A DNA stretch of 64,000 nt from JAGVSR01 sp963750715 (GCA_963750715.1 CAVVRP010000008.1:556385-620384); one strand, 5' to 3'; shown: positions 25,204-34,761, counted from the stretch's first letter. Numbers and translations are program-made. The notes: a model not told the origin generated them from the letters alone.

Positions 25204-25978
25204 ATGCAGAGCTTGGACGTTCAGCAATTCATTGTATTGAAAGACAATTACGGGGTCTTGATCCACGATCCTGCAAGCCAGTCGACGGCATCCGTTGATG
25301 CGGCCGACGCCGCAACCATCCAGCGGGAACTCGACTCGCGCGGCTGGAAACTGACGCACATACTCGTCACCCACCACCATGCCGACCATACCGGCGGATG
25401 CCTTGCGCTGAAGGCCAAAACCGGCTGTACGATTGTTGGCCCCCGCGCCGAGTTCCTCCCGCATTCCCGGTCTCGATCGCGCGGTCAGTGAGGGTGATAC
25501 GGTCATGCTGGGCAATTACTCCATCGCTGTGCTCGACACCCCCGGACACACGCTCGGCCACATCAGTTACTGGATTCCATCGGCAAAGATGGCCTTCGTC
25601 GGCGACACGCTTTTTGCGATGGGGTGCGGCCGCGTGCTGGAAGGCAATTACGAGATGATGTGGGCGTCGCTGGACAAGATCCGCTCGCTTCCGCCCGACA
25701 CCATGCTGTATTGCGGTCACGAGTACACGCTGGCCAATGCACGCTTTGGCATGACCATCGAACCCGACAATCCAATGCTGAAGCGGCGCAACGAGGAGGT
25801 CGAAAAGCTGCGCGCCGAAGGCCGACCTACGCTGCCAACGCCGCTTGCTCTCGAACTCGAGACCAACGTCTTCCTGCGCCCTCAGATTGTATCGATACGG
25901 GCCAAACTTGGGATGCAGGCGTCGGCCGATTGGCGCGTGTTCGGCGAGATACGCGCCCGAAAGAACAAGGCAACATGA
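25204..25978 (+). pseudogene. gloB: hydroxyacylglutathione hydrolase (glyoxalase II), interrupted by a 1-nt insertion
   Basis: GloB hydrolyses S-lactoylglutathione in methylglyoxal detoxification. The first frame encodes the metal motif THHHADHTGG and stops at 25491. The next frame carries on from about SSRIPGLDRAVSEGD through DTPGHTLGHISYW, FVGDTLFAMGCGR and YCGHEYTLAN, the remaining metal ligands, to 25978. Dropping one T of the pair at 25453-25454 joins GPRAE to SSRIPG and gives a 257-residue enzyme of normal length. Both halves look under selection, so a sequencing error or a very recent mutation is likely. The stop overlaps the cupin gene by 4 nt. Confidence 0.88.
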
Positions 25979-26421
25979 GCGATATCGCATGTGGTCTTGA
26001 CGCGGAGGCCGTGATTGCCATCCTCGGCCTCGAACCGCATCCCGAAGGCGGATACTTCAAAGAGACGTTTCGCGACATCCAGCCGGACGGGTCGAGAGCG
26101 GCATCGACCGCCATCTATTTTCTGCTGAAGGCGGGACAGGTGTCGCGTTGGCACCGTGTCGATGCGGTCGAGGTCTGGCACTGGCATGCCGGTGCCCCGC
26201 TCGAACTGGGGCTTGCCGCCCCCAAGTCAGGACCCCGGACTATTCGTCTGGGTCCCGACCTCGCCGACGGAGCGCGTCCACAGGCCGTAGTCCCGTCGGG
26301 GTACTGGCAGCAGGCCCGTAGTCTGGGAGACTGGACATTGGTCGGCTGCACCGTCGCACCTGGATTTTCCTTTGCCGGCTTCGAGGTGGCGCCGGCGGAC
26401 GCCACGCCACCCTTCATGTGA
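25975..26421 (+). CDS. cupin protein, DUF985 family
   Basis: A 148-residue single cupin barrel with the DUF985 pattern: LEPHPEGGYFKETFRD, AIYFLLKAGQVSRWHRVDAVEVWHWHAGAPLEL (putative metal-binding His/Glu), PSGYWQQARSLGDWTLVGCTVAPGFSFAGFE. Enzymatic function is not established for the family; sugar-epimerase-like and metal-binding roles have been suggested. The ATG at 25975 overlaps the gloB stop (ATGA), so the two are co-translated. Confidence 0.88.
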   Translation: MSDIACGLDAEAVIAILGLEPHPEGGYFKETFRDIQPDGSRAASTAIYFLLKAGQVSRWHRVDAVEVWHWHAGAPLELGLAAPKSGPRTIRLGPDLADGARPQAVVPSGYWQQARSLGDWTLVGCTVAPGFSFAGFEVAPADATPPFM

Positions 26422-26633
26422 TTGCCCAAATTACCCGCCTTGCGGCGCCCCGCCACGAGAGGAGGATAGACTTTTCCACGAGTTTCTAGCTTTACCAGGA
26501 CCGCGCAACATTCTGATATGGCGACTTATTTTTACAGCCTTGTTAAGTGAGCCCCCGGCGCGCTTGCCGGTCCAACCCGACTCATAAACAGTGCTTGCAA
26601 TTCACGAATTGGGCTTCTCGGGGGTCGCCGCTT

Positions 26634-28382
26634 ATGATGGTTCCGTCAAATGGGCCAGTGCTGAGCACTGTGTTCGTCGACTACGACAACATCTACCTGT
26701 CGTTGAAGAGAAAAAGCGACGAGGCTGCCAAGCGCTTCGCCAAGGACTCGGCCCTGTGGCTGCGCGCCATCGAGAACGGCAGTTTGATCACGTCGACGAA
26801 CGGCATGGAGTTCAGCGGCCAGCGCCGTATTGTGATGAACCGCTGCTATGGCAACCCCGTGCCGCGCCGCAACTCCTCCGACAACTCGACGGACATGAAC
26901 TCCTTCCCGTTCGTCCGTCACCACTTCCTTCGCTCGGGCTTTGAGGTGATCGACTGTCCGCCGCTGACGGCGCAGCTAAAAAACTCCGCCGATATCCGCA
27001 TGGTGATGGATATCCGCGACTACCTCGGTCATGACACGTACTTCAACGAATTCATCATCATGTCCGGCGATGCGGACTTCACCCCTCTGCTGCATCGCCT
27101 GCGCGCCCATGCCCGTCGCACGATCGTGTATGCAAACGACCACACGGCACAGCCCTACACGGCGATCAGCGATGGCGAAATCCGCGAGAGCGATCTACTC
27201 ACTCTGCTGATGGAGGGCAGCCTCGACGCCACTCAGGATGCTTCCAATACTCTGACGAGCCAGCCCGCGCTGCCGAGCTCGGCGCAGATCGAGACGATGC
27301 GACGCGGCATCCTTGCAGAGGTCGTCTCCCTCGTGCGTTCCGCGGGCCAACCCGTGCCGCTCGAGGCTTTGGCTGACCGCGCCATTCGATCGCTTGGTCA
27401 TGACAAGACCGTCGGATCGTCATGGGGCGGCGCCGGCGGTTTCCGCGACCTGCTCTTGAAGGGACTTCCGGAGGGTATCCGTCTGTCGGATCAGCCTCCC
27501 TATTACGTGTTCGATGCGAGTTGGCAGATCGCCGCGCCGCCGGCCAGTAAGCCTGAAGTTCGCACCAATCTTCCCCCGGCTCCCACGCCTCAATTGTCAC
27601 GGCACGAGTTCGAAGCAGAGCGGCCCCAGATCGCAGCACCAACACCTCCTCCGGCGCGCTTCGAGCCGGCTCCGACTGCCGCCCGCTATGAGCCCGCCCC
27701 TGGTCAAAGGCCCGCCCAGCCGCAGGTCAACTTCGGCACCCCGCCACTCCCATACCAGCCGGCTGCACTGGCCGCCTACGAACCGCCGGCGGCGTCCGCG
27801 CCTGTCCGGCAAGCGCCTCCGCCTCCCGCGCAGCAACCTGCTGCCGCGGCTCAGCCGAAGGCCGCTCCACCGGCTCCGGCACGTACCAATCCCGGTGCTT
27901 CGGCAATTCAGACCTCGATCACGCGCATCCACGAGGCCTGCCAGGCTCCGCCGCTGTCCCCACCCGAGTACCGCGCGATTTTCGAAGTGATGGCTCAGGA
28001 GATCAATGCCAACAACCTTTCCGGCTCGCAGACGCTGGTCAACATTGCACAACGCGCCTTGGAGCTTGGGGTCGAAGTTCGCCGTGACGACATCCGCTTC
28101 ATTCTCGAAGTGGTGAGCGAAAGCGATCCGTGGTTCGAACAGGGCGCTTCCGCAAGTCTTTTTGCGAGCCGCTTCCGCAACTTTGTCATCGCGCGCTGCC
28201 GCAGCCAGGGTCTCAACCTTTCCGCTGATGAACTCGATCTGATCGACGCCTGGTTTGGTGGGTCCCCGATCGCAGCCAAGACCGCTCCCGCCCAGCAGAC
28301 TTCGCCGCGTTCGCCGAGCATACCGGCATCGCCGGCTGCTCAGAACTCCGGCCCCCGGCGATCGCTGGTGGAGTCTCGATGA
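26634..28382 (+). CDS. NYN-domain (PIN-like nuclease) protein with LOTUS/OST-HTH-like domain and proline-rich linker
   Basis: The 582-residue protein begins with a NYN/LabA-like domain (about 10-195) of the PIN nuclease fold, with acidic residues placed as in active members: D16 and D18 in FVDYDN, D120, D126, and D146/D148 in MSGDADF. A predicted winged-helix LOTUS/OST-HTH segment follows (about 225-305, ILAEVVSLVRSAGQPVPLEAL... YYVFD). Then come a Pro/Ala-rich disordered linker (about 310-440) and an alpha-helical C-terminal region (about 445-555). The architecture suggests an RNA-binding ribonuclease. Tandem ATGs at 26634 and 26637 are the likely start. It is a single gene, convergent with gbcB. 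Confidence 0.85.
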   Translation: MMVPSNGPVLSTVFVDYDNIYLSLKRKSDEAAKRFAKDSALWLRAIENGSLITSTNGMEFSGQRRIVMNRCYGNPVPRRNSSDNSTDMNSFPFVRHHFLRSGFEVIDCPPLTAQLKNSADIRMVMDIRDYLGHDTYFNEFIIMSGDADFTPLLHRLRAHARRTIVYANDHTAQPYTAISDGEIRESDLLTLLMEGSLDATQDASNTLTSQPALPSSAQIETMRRGILAEVVSLVRSAGQPVPLEALADRAIRSLGHDKTVGSSWGGAGGFRDLLLKGLPEGIRLSDQPPYYVFDASWQIAAPPASKPEVRTNLPPAPTPQLSRHEFEAERPQIAAPTPPPARFEPAPTAARYEPAPGQRPAQPQVNFGTPPLPYQPAALAAYEPPAASAPVRQAPPPPAQQPAAAAQPKAAPPAPARTNPGASAIQTSITRIHEACQAPPLSPPEYRAIFEVMAQEINANNLSGSQTLVNIAQRALELGVEVRRDDIRFILEVVSESDPWFEQGASASLFASRFRNFVIARCRSQGLNLSADELDLIDAWFGGSPIAAKTAPAQQTSPRSPSIPASPAAQNSGPRRSLVESR

Positions 28383-28526
28383 AGGTCGTCAGCAGGTTGC
28401 CGATGGCCGCAGCGATTTCGGCGTGAGCGAGACCGATCAGATGCCGTTGATCGTTCGAAATCGATCGCGCGGCTGACGGGGCCGCAACCGCTCAGTCCAG
28501 GACGACGCAGGTCCGATCAAGAAAGA

Positions 28527-28569
28527 CCGGTGATCTGGTCCACGAGTAGGCATGATCACCGGCTTATTT
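28527..28569. terminator. bidirectional terminator between the NYN gene and the betaine operon
   Basis: CCGGTGATC (28527-28535) pairs with GATCACCGG (28554-28562), a perfect 9-bp stem with an 18-nt loop. On the minus strand it is followed by TCTTTCTT, and on the plus strand by CTTATTTC. It sits between two convergent genes and would end the long gbcB transcript. Confidence 0.65.
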
Positions 28570-28585
28570 CGTCATCGGTTCGCAG

Positions 28586-29695
28586 TCACCGCTCGAGGAC
28601 CACGTTGCTCAAAGGCTTGGAGCAGCACGGCAGGATCATGCCGGCGTCGATTTCGCGCTGTCGGATGCCACCCTGATGGCTCATGACGACCTGGCCTGAC
28701 ACTTTCTTGGTCTTGCAGGTTCCGCACATACCCTTCGAACAGGAAAATGGCAGGCGCATGCCGGCCGCCTTGGCTGCGTCCAGTATGAACTGGTCCGGAC
28801 TGCAGTCGACGGTCCGGCCAGATCTGGTGAACTCGACTTTGAAATGGCCTGCAGCAGAGGAACTGGTCACCGGGGCCGGCGCCTCGGCGGCCGGTGCAAC
28901 CTGATCACCGAATGTGAAGCTTTCCTCGTGGTAGTGCGCCATGTCGAACCCGATCCCCTTCAGGATTCCGCGAACGGCCGACATGTACGGCGCCGGGCCG
29001 CAGCAGTAGATTTCGCGTTGCGCAAAGTCGCGTGCGGCAGCCCGCAACATTTGAAGATCGAGAAAGCCTGTCGGACTGTTCCAGGGATCGTCACCCGGCT
29101 TTTCGCAGACGAAGGCGGTCTTGAAGTGCGCCATGCCTGCCGTCATGGCAGCCAGTTCGTTTCGGAAGATGATATCAGTCGGCGTTCGCGCGCTGTGGAC
29201 GAAGACGATGTCCCTATCCTCGCCGAGATCGTAATGCGTCCGCGCCATCGACATCAGCGGCGTGACGCCCGACCCCCCCGACAGGAACAGATACTTGTCG
29301 GCGGGATGATGCGTGCAGCTGAAATCGCCGGAAGGTCCTAGCGCCTTGATCTCGACGCCCGGCCCGACGGTGTCGTGCAGCCAGTTCGACACCTTGCCGC
29401 CGGGGTGGCGCTTCACGGTGATCGAGAGCGTGTCGGGCCGTGTCGGCGCGGACGAAATCGTATAGCAGCGGTTGACTGGCTCGCCGTTGATCTCGAGTTC
29501 GAGCGTGATGAACTGGCCGGGCCTGAAGCGGAATAGCGCGGGCACACGTGGCTTGAACAGGAAGCTTTTGACGTCATTCGTTTCTCTGCGGACGTGGCAG
29601 CAGATGAGCGTGCCGTCCGCGTCGGAATCCCATCCGGACGGCACGGCGTCCCACAGATACGGTGCGAGCCGGCCGTGCTTGTCCTGATCAACCAT
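28586..29695 (-). CDS. gbcB: glycine betaine monooxygenase reductase subunit
   Basis: GbcB passes electrons from NAD(P)H to the Rieske oxygenase GbcA. The 369-residue protein has an FAD/NAD oxidoreductase module (RFRPGQFITLELEINGEPVNRCYTISSAP, LSGGSGVTPLMSMAR, YCCGPAPYMSAVRGIL). A C-terminal plant-type 2Fe-2S ferredoxin domain follows, with CSKGMCGTCKTKKVSG and a fourth Cys in ILPCCSKPL. This fused arrangement is characteristic of GbcB and related reductases. It starts 6 nt after gbcA and is the last gene of the operon, just before a terminator. Confidence 0.92.
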   Translation of the reverse strand: MVDQDKHGRLAPYLWDAVPSGWDSDADGTLICCHVRRETNDVKSFLFKPRVPALFRFRPGQFITLELEINGEPVNRCYTISSAPTRPDTLSITVKRHPGGKVSNWLHDTVGPGVEIKALGPSGDFSCTHHPADKYLFLSGGSGVTPLMSMARTHYDLGEDRDIVFVHSARTPTDIIFRNELAAMTAGMAHFKTAFVCEKPGDDPWNSPTGFLDLQMLRAAARDFAQREIYCCGPAPYMSAVRGILKGIGFDMAHYHEESFTFGDQVAPAAEAPAPVTSSSAAGHFKVEFTRSGRTVDCSPDQFILDAAKAAGMRLPFSCSKGMCGTCKTKKVSGQVVMSHQGGIRQREIDAGMILPCCSKPLSNVVLER

Positions 29696-29701
29696 TGTTA
29701 C

Positions 29702-30985
29702 TCAACCGTTCGCGGCAAGGGAGCTGACGCTCGCGCCGGCGCTAAGGCCGGTCTCAGCGCGCAGGCGCTGGACGTACCAGGACATGAATTTCTCGACCAA
29801 TTCCTCGGTGTAGGGCGAGTAGGGCCCTTGCTGGTACGCTGCGTTCTGTGAGCCGATATGCGTCAGCTCCACGAGAGCGCCATCCTGCTTGTTGGTGGCG
29901 CGCCAGACGGAACTGAGATCCGCGGCATCGTAGTCGCGTCCTTCGACAGCATCCTTATGTACGAGCCAGCGTGTCCGCAGAAGCGTGTGCCCAGGATCGA
30001 TCGGCAGGACGCTGAATGTCACGATGTGATCCGACATGAAGTGATGCCAGGAATTCGGCTGCGTCCAGAACGACAGACCGCCGAGATTGCGCTGCGTCAG
30101 ATCGCCGAGCAGCTTCTGGCAGGCGACCTGGCTCGTCATGGTCTGGCTTTCACCCGCCTTGTCGAGAGGCAGTCGCTGCGTGCGATATGCGGTGACGCGC
30201 GTATCGAGGAACTCACGCTCCGCCGACGGCAGGCCGCACGATTCCCAGCGGGCGTGCTCTTTCTCGATCAAGTCGCGGAACGCCTGCACCTCGCTCTCGT
30301 TCTCGGGCGACGGCTGATAGCCAAAGCCGAATTCATAGAGTGAGACCGTCAGTTCGGGATGGTTCGCCTTACAATGATAGCACTCCCGGTTGTTCTCCAT
30401 CGTGAACTTCCAGTTGCCGTTCTCGATGAGATCTTCCTCAAATGCGATTTTGCAGTCCGCGATACGGTGCGGGAGAATGTAGGGCTCCATCTCGCGACGC
30501 ATCTCTTCAAAGTCGTTCGGCGGATTTTCGGCGAGGCAGACGAACAGCAGCCCGGCAATGTTTCCGACGTGGACAGGCTTCAGGCTGTACTGGCTGCGAT
30601 CGAACTCGTGACCCATGTGCTCGGTATGGATCAGTTTGCCGGTCAGATCGTAGGTCCACTGGTGATAAGGACAGACGATGTTGCCGACGCTGCCGTGCAG
30701 ACCTTCGCAAAGCCGCGCGCCGCGATGGCGGCAGACATTATGGAATGCGCGGATCGACATGTCGTCATCGCGGACGACAACAATTGATGCTGGCCCGACG
30801 GGGACTGTGAAGTAGTCGCCGGGCTCACGGATGTCGGCATCCGTTCCGGCATAAATCCAATGCCGGCCGAAGATGGCCTGCATGTCGAGGTCGAAGACTT
30901 CCTTGGTCTGGTAGAACGGCGCCTCAAGGCTGAATCCTGGTTTGCGGCGCAGGATCATGGCCTTCAGTTCGTTTGAAATCTGCAT
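29702..30985 (-). CDS. gbcA: glycine betaine monooxygenase oxygenase subunit (Rieske)
   Basis: GbcA hydroxylates a methyl group of glycine betaine, releasing formaldehyde and dimethylglycine. The 427-residue protein has the Rieske centre C85-x-H87 (CRHRG) and C105-xx-H108 (CPYHQW). The catalytic domain has the mononuclear iron motif ENNRECYHCKANHPEL. The ATG at 30985 is strongly supported by GGGAGGA upstream. Related enzymes demethylate stachydrine or carnitine, but the dgc and sox genes in the same run point to glycine betaine. It lies 22 nt after etfB. Confidence 0.92.
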   Translation of the reverse strand: MQISNELKAMILRRKPGFSLEAPFYQTKEVFDLDMQAIFGRHWIYAGTDADIREPGDYFTVPVGPASIVVVRDDDMSIRAFHNVCRHRGARLCEGLHGSVGNIVCPYHQWTYDLTGKLIHTEHMGHEFDRSQYSLKPVHVGNIAGLLFVCLAENPPNDFEEMRREMEPYILPHRIADCKIAFEEDLIENGNWKFTMENNRECYHCKANHPELTVSLYEFGFGYQPSPENESEVQAFRDLIEKEHARWESCGLPSAEREFLDTRVTAYRTQRLPLDKAGESQTMTSQVACQKLLGDLTQRNLGGLSFWTQPNSWHHFMSDHIVTFSVLPIDPGHTLLRTRWLVHKDAVEGRDYDAADLSSVWRATNKQDGALVELTHIGSQNAAYQQGPYSPYTEELVEKFMSWYVQRLRAETGLSAGASVSSLAANG

Positions 30986-31007
30986 GTGTTCCTCCCTTGC
31001 CGGGGGC

Positions 31008-31778
31008 TTAGAAATCAACCAGTCGATGATCTCGCAGGTAGCTGAGCAAAACTTGTGCTTTATCGACGCTCGTGCCCTCAAAAGCGACAACGCCGGCTTT
31101 GGCCGGACTTTCGATATAGGACAGCATGCGGGTATGGCCGTCGGCCCCGGAATCCGCTTTCAACCGCTGCGGTAAGCGCGGCTCGGGTTCGACGGTCCAG
31201 GGCTCGGCTGACTTGCCACCGCTCGCAACATCAACCCGCAACTCCTCGATTACGCCGGACCGCTGGCGCGCATAGGCATAGCCAAACGAGGCTGGCGCTG
31301 AAGAATGGACCGCGACAATGGCGGGAACCGGCGCGACGATGGTCCGGCGCTTGCCCTGGGGCAGGAATTGGCGGACGTGCAAACCACCGTCGGCAAGTTG
31401 CAGGGAGAGCGCGTTCTCGATCACAGGTCGGTCGAGCGCGGCGCCGATGAGATACGGTAGCAGTCCGCTGCCGGCGCCTGTCTCTGCGCAGGTTCCCGTT
31501 AGTACGAGGTCGACCGATGACAGCACGGCGCACAGAGCCGGAGTGACGTCGCCCCCCGTTGGTACCTGGACGACGCCTATGTGGCCGGCGCCGAGCGCTA
31601 GATAGTCCTGCAAAGCCGGCTCACCCGTGCTCCCAGCGTGAAGGACCCGGACATGTCCCGGGCACAGCGCCTGCCCGATCGCCAAGGCGACGGCGTCCCC
31701 GTTGCACGCCCGCGGCCGGCTTGAGACCGGGTTGCGGCCTGCCGAGACGAGAACGGCGATGGAAAGCGGCTTTGTCAT
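31008..31778 (-). CDS. etfB: electron transfer flavoprotein beta subunit, dimethylglycine catabolism type
   Basis: This 256-residue protein is a divergent ETF beta subunit. Motifs include a nucleotide-fold GNDAVALAIGQ-type segment (NGDAVALAIGQAL), LALGAGHIGVVQVP, VLTGTCAETGAGSGLLPYLIGAALDRPVIENA, and a C-terminal AKAGVVAFEGTSVDKAQVLLSYLRDH. With EtfA it should accept electrons from dimethylglycine and perhaps sarcosine demethylation. By gene order it corresponds to the EtfB that accompanies DgcAB in Pseudomonas. Its start overlaps the etfA stop by 4 nt. Confidence 0.85.
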   Translation of the reverse strand: MTKPLSIAVLVSAGRNPVSSRPRACNGDAVALAIGQALCPGHVRVLHAGSTGEPALQDYLALGAGHIGVVQVPTGGDVTPALCAVLSSVDLVLTGTCAETGAGSGLLPYLIGAALDRPVIENALSLQLADGGLHVRQFLPQGKRRTIVAPVPAIVAVHSSAPASFGYAYARQRSGVIEELRVDVASGGKSAEPWTVEPEPRLPQRLKADSGADGHTRMLSYIESPAKAGVVAFEGTSVDKAQVLLSYLRDHRLVDF

Positions 31779-32881
31779 TCCGACCCCGCAATCTCCCGCT
31801 GCGCGCGGGCCTGTCCGATCCGGGTGATGAGCGCCTGCATGATGTCTTCGGCGTCGCCAATCAGGGTGAGATCGGCGCGCTTCACGATCGGTGCGCCAGC
31901 ATCCTTGTTGATGGCGATGACGTGCCGGCAGTCCTTGATACCCTGCAAGTGCTGCACGGCTCCCGAGATGCCGATTGCTATGTAGCCGCTGGCCGAAATC
32001 GTCTTGCCCGTGGCGCCGATCTGCCGGTCGCGCGGGTATTTGCCTTCGTCCACCGCGACACGGCTTGCGCCAACCGCCGCGCCAAGTTTCTCCGCAAGCG
32101 TATCAATCGTTCCCGTATTGGTGACGCCATAACCGGCCGAGACGACGAGGTCCGCGTCTTCGAGCGCCAGCGCAGAGGCGGGCGGGGTCTCGATGCCCAG
32201 ATCACGGCAGACGGGGGGTGCAATGGAGAACGACGGCAGCGCATCCGCGCTCAGGCGACGGCCCGTGCCGCGAAACGGAAGCTCGCTATCAACGGTGCCG
32301 GATTGAAGGAGCACGATTTGCGGCAACGCGCGGTGTGCGAGCGGGCCGGACAGGCCATTCCAACGCGTCGAGACGTGGACCCCATCCACTTCCACGACGT
32401 TCGCCGCGCCATCGACGCTGAGCGATGCAATCAGTCGGCGGCCGAGATCGCCGGTGCGCGCATCATCTGCCAGAAAGACGTGCTTCGACGGATAGGCTGA
32501 CATGAGCGCCCGAACGGCTGCCACTTCGCGTTGCGGGTCATAGCGGCTTCCATCGAGGTCATCGTAGATGGCGACAAGATCGGCGCCTTCGCTGGCGAGG
32601 CTTTCGGTGATCGGTCCCAGAACGCCTACGACAACGCCGGTGCTTTCATCGGCGAGAATTGCAGCCGCCGCGATCACCTGACGGGCTGGTTCGTCCAGCT
32701 GCTCGCGGTCCGGCCTTATGATCGCCATCAGCCAGTCTCGCGGTGGCTTCATCTTGCGCCGCGGCTTTTGCGCCGATGCCGTCGCTTCAGCCGTTGCCCG
32801 CGGTCGCAGGACGATTCGGCGCACACCGTCTGGCGTACATGAGGCAGGCCGCTGCGGAGATCTGCGGAATGACTTTGTCAT
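31775..32881 (-). CDS. etfA: electron transfer flavoprotein alpha subunit, dimethylglycine catabolism type
   Basis: The 368-residue protein has the FixB/EtfA FAD-binding domain in its C-terminal half: LVVSAGYGVTNTGTIDTLAEKLGAAVGASRVAVDEGKYPRDRQIGATGKTISASGYIAIGISGAVQHLQGIKDCRHVIAINKDAGAPI. This is the standard FAD cradle. An extra basic N-terminal region (about 45 residues) precedes the usual domain start. The ATG at 32881 overlaps the dgcB stop (ATGA), and the gene in turn overlaps etfB by 4 nt, so dgcB-etfA-etfB are tightly coupled. Confidence 0.87.
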   Translation of the reverse strand: MTKSFRRSPQRPASCTPDGVRRIVLRPRATAEATASAQKPRRKMKPPRDWLMAIIRPDREQLDEPARQVIAAAAILADESTGVVVGVLGPITESLASEGADLVAIYDDLDGSRYDPQREVAAVRALMSAYPSKHVFLADDARTGDLGRRLIASLSVDGAANVVEVDGVHVSTRWNGLSGPLAHRALPQIVLLQSGTVDSELPFRGTGRRLSADALPSFSIAPPVCRDLGIETPPASALALEDADLVVSAGYGVTNTGTIDTLAEKLGAAVGASRVAVDEGKYPRDRQIGATGKTISASGYIAIGISGAVQHLQGIKDCRHVIAINKDAGAPIVKRADLTLIGDAEDIMQALITRIGQARAQREIAGSE

Positions 32882-34758
32882 GGTGCATCCTCCAGGGCTG
32901 CTGCGACGATCTCGGCGATGTCCAGCACTTCGGCCCTGTCGCCCGCGACGCCTTCCAGCATAGCGGTGCATTGCGGACACGCGACGGCAACGATTTCGGC
33001 GCCCGTCGCTCTGACATCACCCATCCGCATATCCGGAATGCGCTGCTTTCCAGGAATGTCGGTGAGCGGTGCGCCGCCCCCGCCACCGCAGCAGCGCGCG
33101 GTTCGCCCCGACCGCTGCATTTCCGCAAACTCCAGGCTGAGTTCCTTCAGAAGTGCGCGCGGGGCATCGAATTCGCCGTTGTAGCGGCCGAGATAGCAAG
33201 GATCGTGATACGTTAGACGCCGCGTCTCTTGCGACGGGCGCAACCGCAGGTGTCCATCGCGCACGAGCAGGCCCAAGAAGGTGGTGTGGTGCATGACGTC
33301 GTAGGTGCCGCCGAGATCGCGGTACTCGTTCTTCAAACTATGCAAGGCGTGCGGGTCCGGGGTGATTATGCGTTTGAAATCCAGATCCGCCAGTGTTGCA
33401 ATGTTGGTACGCGCCAGCTTCTGAAACGTGGCTTCGTCGCCGAGACGCCGCGCCGTATCCCCCGTGTCGCGCTCCTTCTCTCCGAGAACCGCGAAGTCGA
33501 CGCCAGCGGCCTTCAGCACTTTGACGAGCGCGCGCAGCGTTCGCTGATAGCGCATGTCGAATGCGCCGTCTCCCGCGAACAAGAGGACATCGACCGGATG
33601 ACCGGGCTCTGCGACCCGGACTCCAAGATCAATGGCCCAGGCATAGCGCGCCTCTGCGGCAGTACCGCCCTGCGTATCGGTCTGTCGAAGATTGGCAAGT
33701 GTCGCGGCGGCCTTGCCTGGGGCATCGCCCCGCGTCAGGTTGAGGCTGCGGCGCAGGCCGACGATGGCGTCGACATGCTCGATCAGCATGGGACATTCCT
33801 CGACGCATGCGCGGCATGTGGTGCAGGACCAAAGCGTCTCGGCCTCGATCAACGCCGGCACGATCGGCTGACCGGGTGCCCCGTGATGCCGGCCGACAGG
33901 AATCCCTGGATATGGGCTCCCCGCGTATGCGCTGTCGCTTTCGCTCGAAACTCCGGCGACGAGATCCTGGATCAACTTCTTCGGATTGAGCGGTTGCCCT
34001 GCGGCAAACGCGGGACAGGCGACCTCGCACTTGCCGCATTGAACACAGGCATCGAAGCCCACCAGCTGGTTCCAGCGGAAATCAGAGGGTTTTTCGACGC
34101 CGTAATCGCACGCATCGAGCGACAGTGTACGCAGAGCCGTCGAGCGCACGCCTTGGAAGCGCTCGGGTCTCGGATGAAAGGCAAGATGAACGAGCCCCGC
34201 CACGGCATGCTTCATCGGTCCGCCCAAACCGATGCCCAGCACAAGCTCGGCCGCGCCGACGAGCAACAGACTGAGCGCGGCGAGCGCAATGCCAGCTGAA
34301 ATCGTGTTGTGCGGAACCGAGATCAGCAACAGAAGTCCGAGCGCGAATGCAGCGAGCGTATAGGGCAGACGGCTCCACGCCCCCAGCGACAGGCGCGATG
34401 GCGTGTCCCGGCGCCTGAGCCAGATGAAGCCAGCGCCTACGAACATCACCGCGGCGGCGGCGGCGATGGCGCGATCGAGACCAGGCCGGTACAGGGCCAA
34501 CCCATAGTTGATCGCGACGAGCACAAGCACGGCGATCGCGCCACCTGCAACCGCGATGTGGGTGCGCGCGATGTAGGGATCACGCGATACGACGTGATGG
34601 AGATCTACGAAGTAACGTTTCGGAACCGCGAACAGGCCGGTCCAATCGACGGCGGCGCTCCGTCCGTTGGCCCAAAGTCGCGCACGGCAAGCGATACCAA
34701 ACGCCAGCATTGCAGCTGCGGTCCAGAACAGCACGGTGATGGTCTGAGCGAGGGCCAT
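32878..34758 (-). CDS. dgcB: dimethylglycine demethylation iron-sulfur membrane protein
   Basis: DgcB is a heterodisulfide-reductase-like membrane protein linking dimethylglycine demethylation to the electron chain. The 626-residue product has about five membrane helices in the first 200 residues. A 4Fe-4S ferredoxin module follows (CVQCGKCEVACPAF and CTTCRACVEECPM). The C-terminal half has two CCG-type cysteine clusters (DPCYLGRYN... CCGGGGGAP... ACPQCTAML). It starts 3 nt after dgcA. The gene order dgcA-dgcB-etfA-etfB equals that known in Pseudomonas. Confidence 0.9.
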   Translation of the reverse strand: MALAQTITVLFWTAAAMLAFGIACRARLWANGRSAAVDWTGLFAVPKRYFVDLHHVVSRDPYIARTHIAVAGGAIAVLVLVAINYGLALYRPGLDRAIAAAAAVMFVGAGFIWLRRRDTPSRLSLGAWSRLPYTLAAFALGLLLLISVPHNTISAGIALAALSLLLVGAAELVLGIGLGGPMKHAVAGLVHLAFHPRPERFQGVRSTALRTLSLDACDYGVEKPSDFRWNQLVGFDACVQCGKCEVACPAFAAGQPLNPKKLIQDLVAGVSSESDSAYAGSPYPGIPVGRHHGAPGQPIVPALIEAETLWSCTTCRACVEECPMLIEHVDAIVGLRRSLNLTRGDAPGKAAATLANLRQTDTQGGTAAEARYAWAIDLGVRVAEPGHPVDVLLFAGDGAFDMRYQRTLRALVKVLKAAGVDFAVLGEKERDTGDTARRLGDEATFQKLARTNIATLADLDFKRIITPDPHALHSLKNEYRDLGGTYDVMHHTTFLGLLVRDGHLRLRPSQETRRLTYHDPCYLGRYNGEFDAPRALLKELSLEFAEMQRSGRTARCCGGGGGAPLTDIPGKQRIPDMRMGDVRATGAEIVAVACPQCTAMLEGVAGDRAEVLDIAEIVAAALEDAP

Positions 34759-34761
34759 TCG

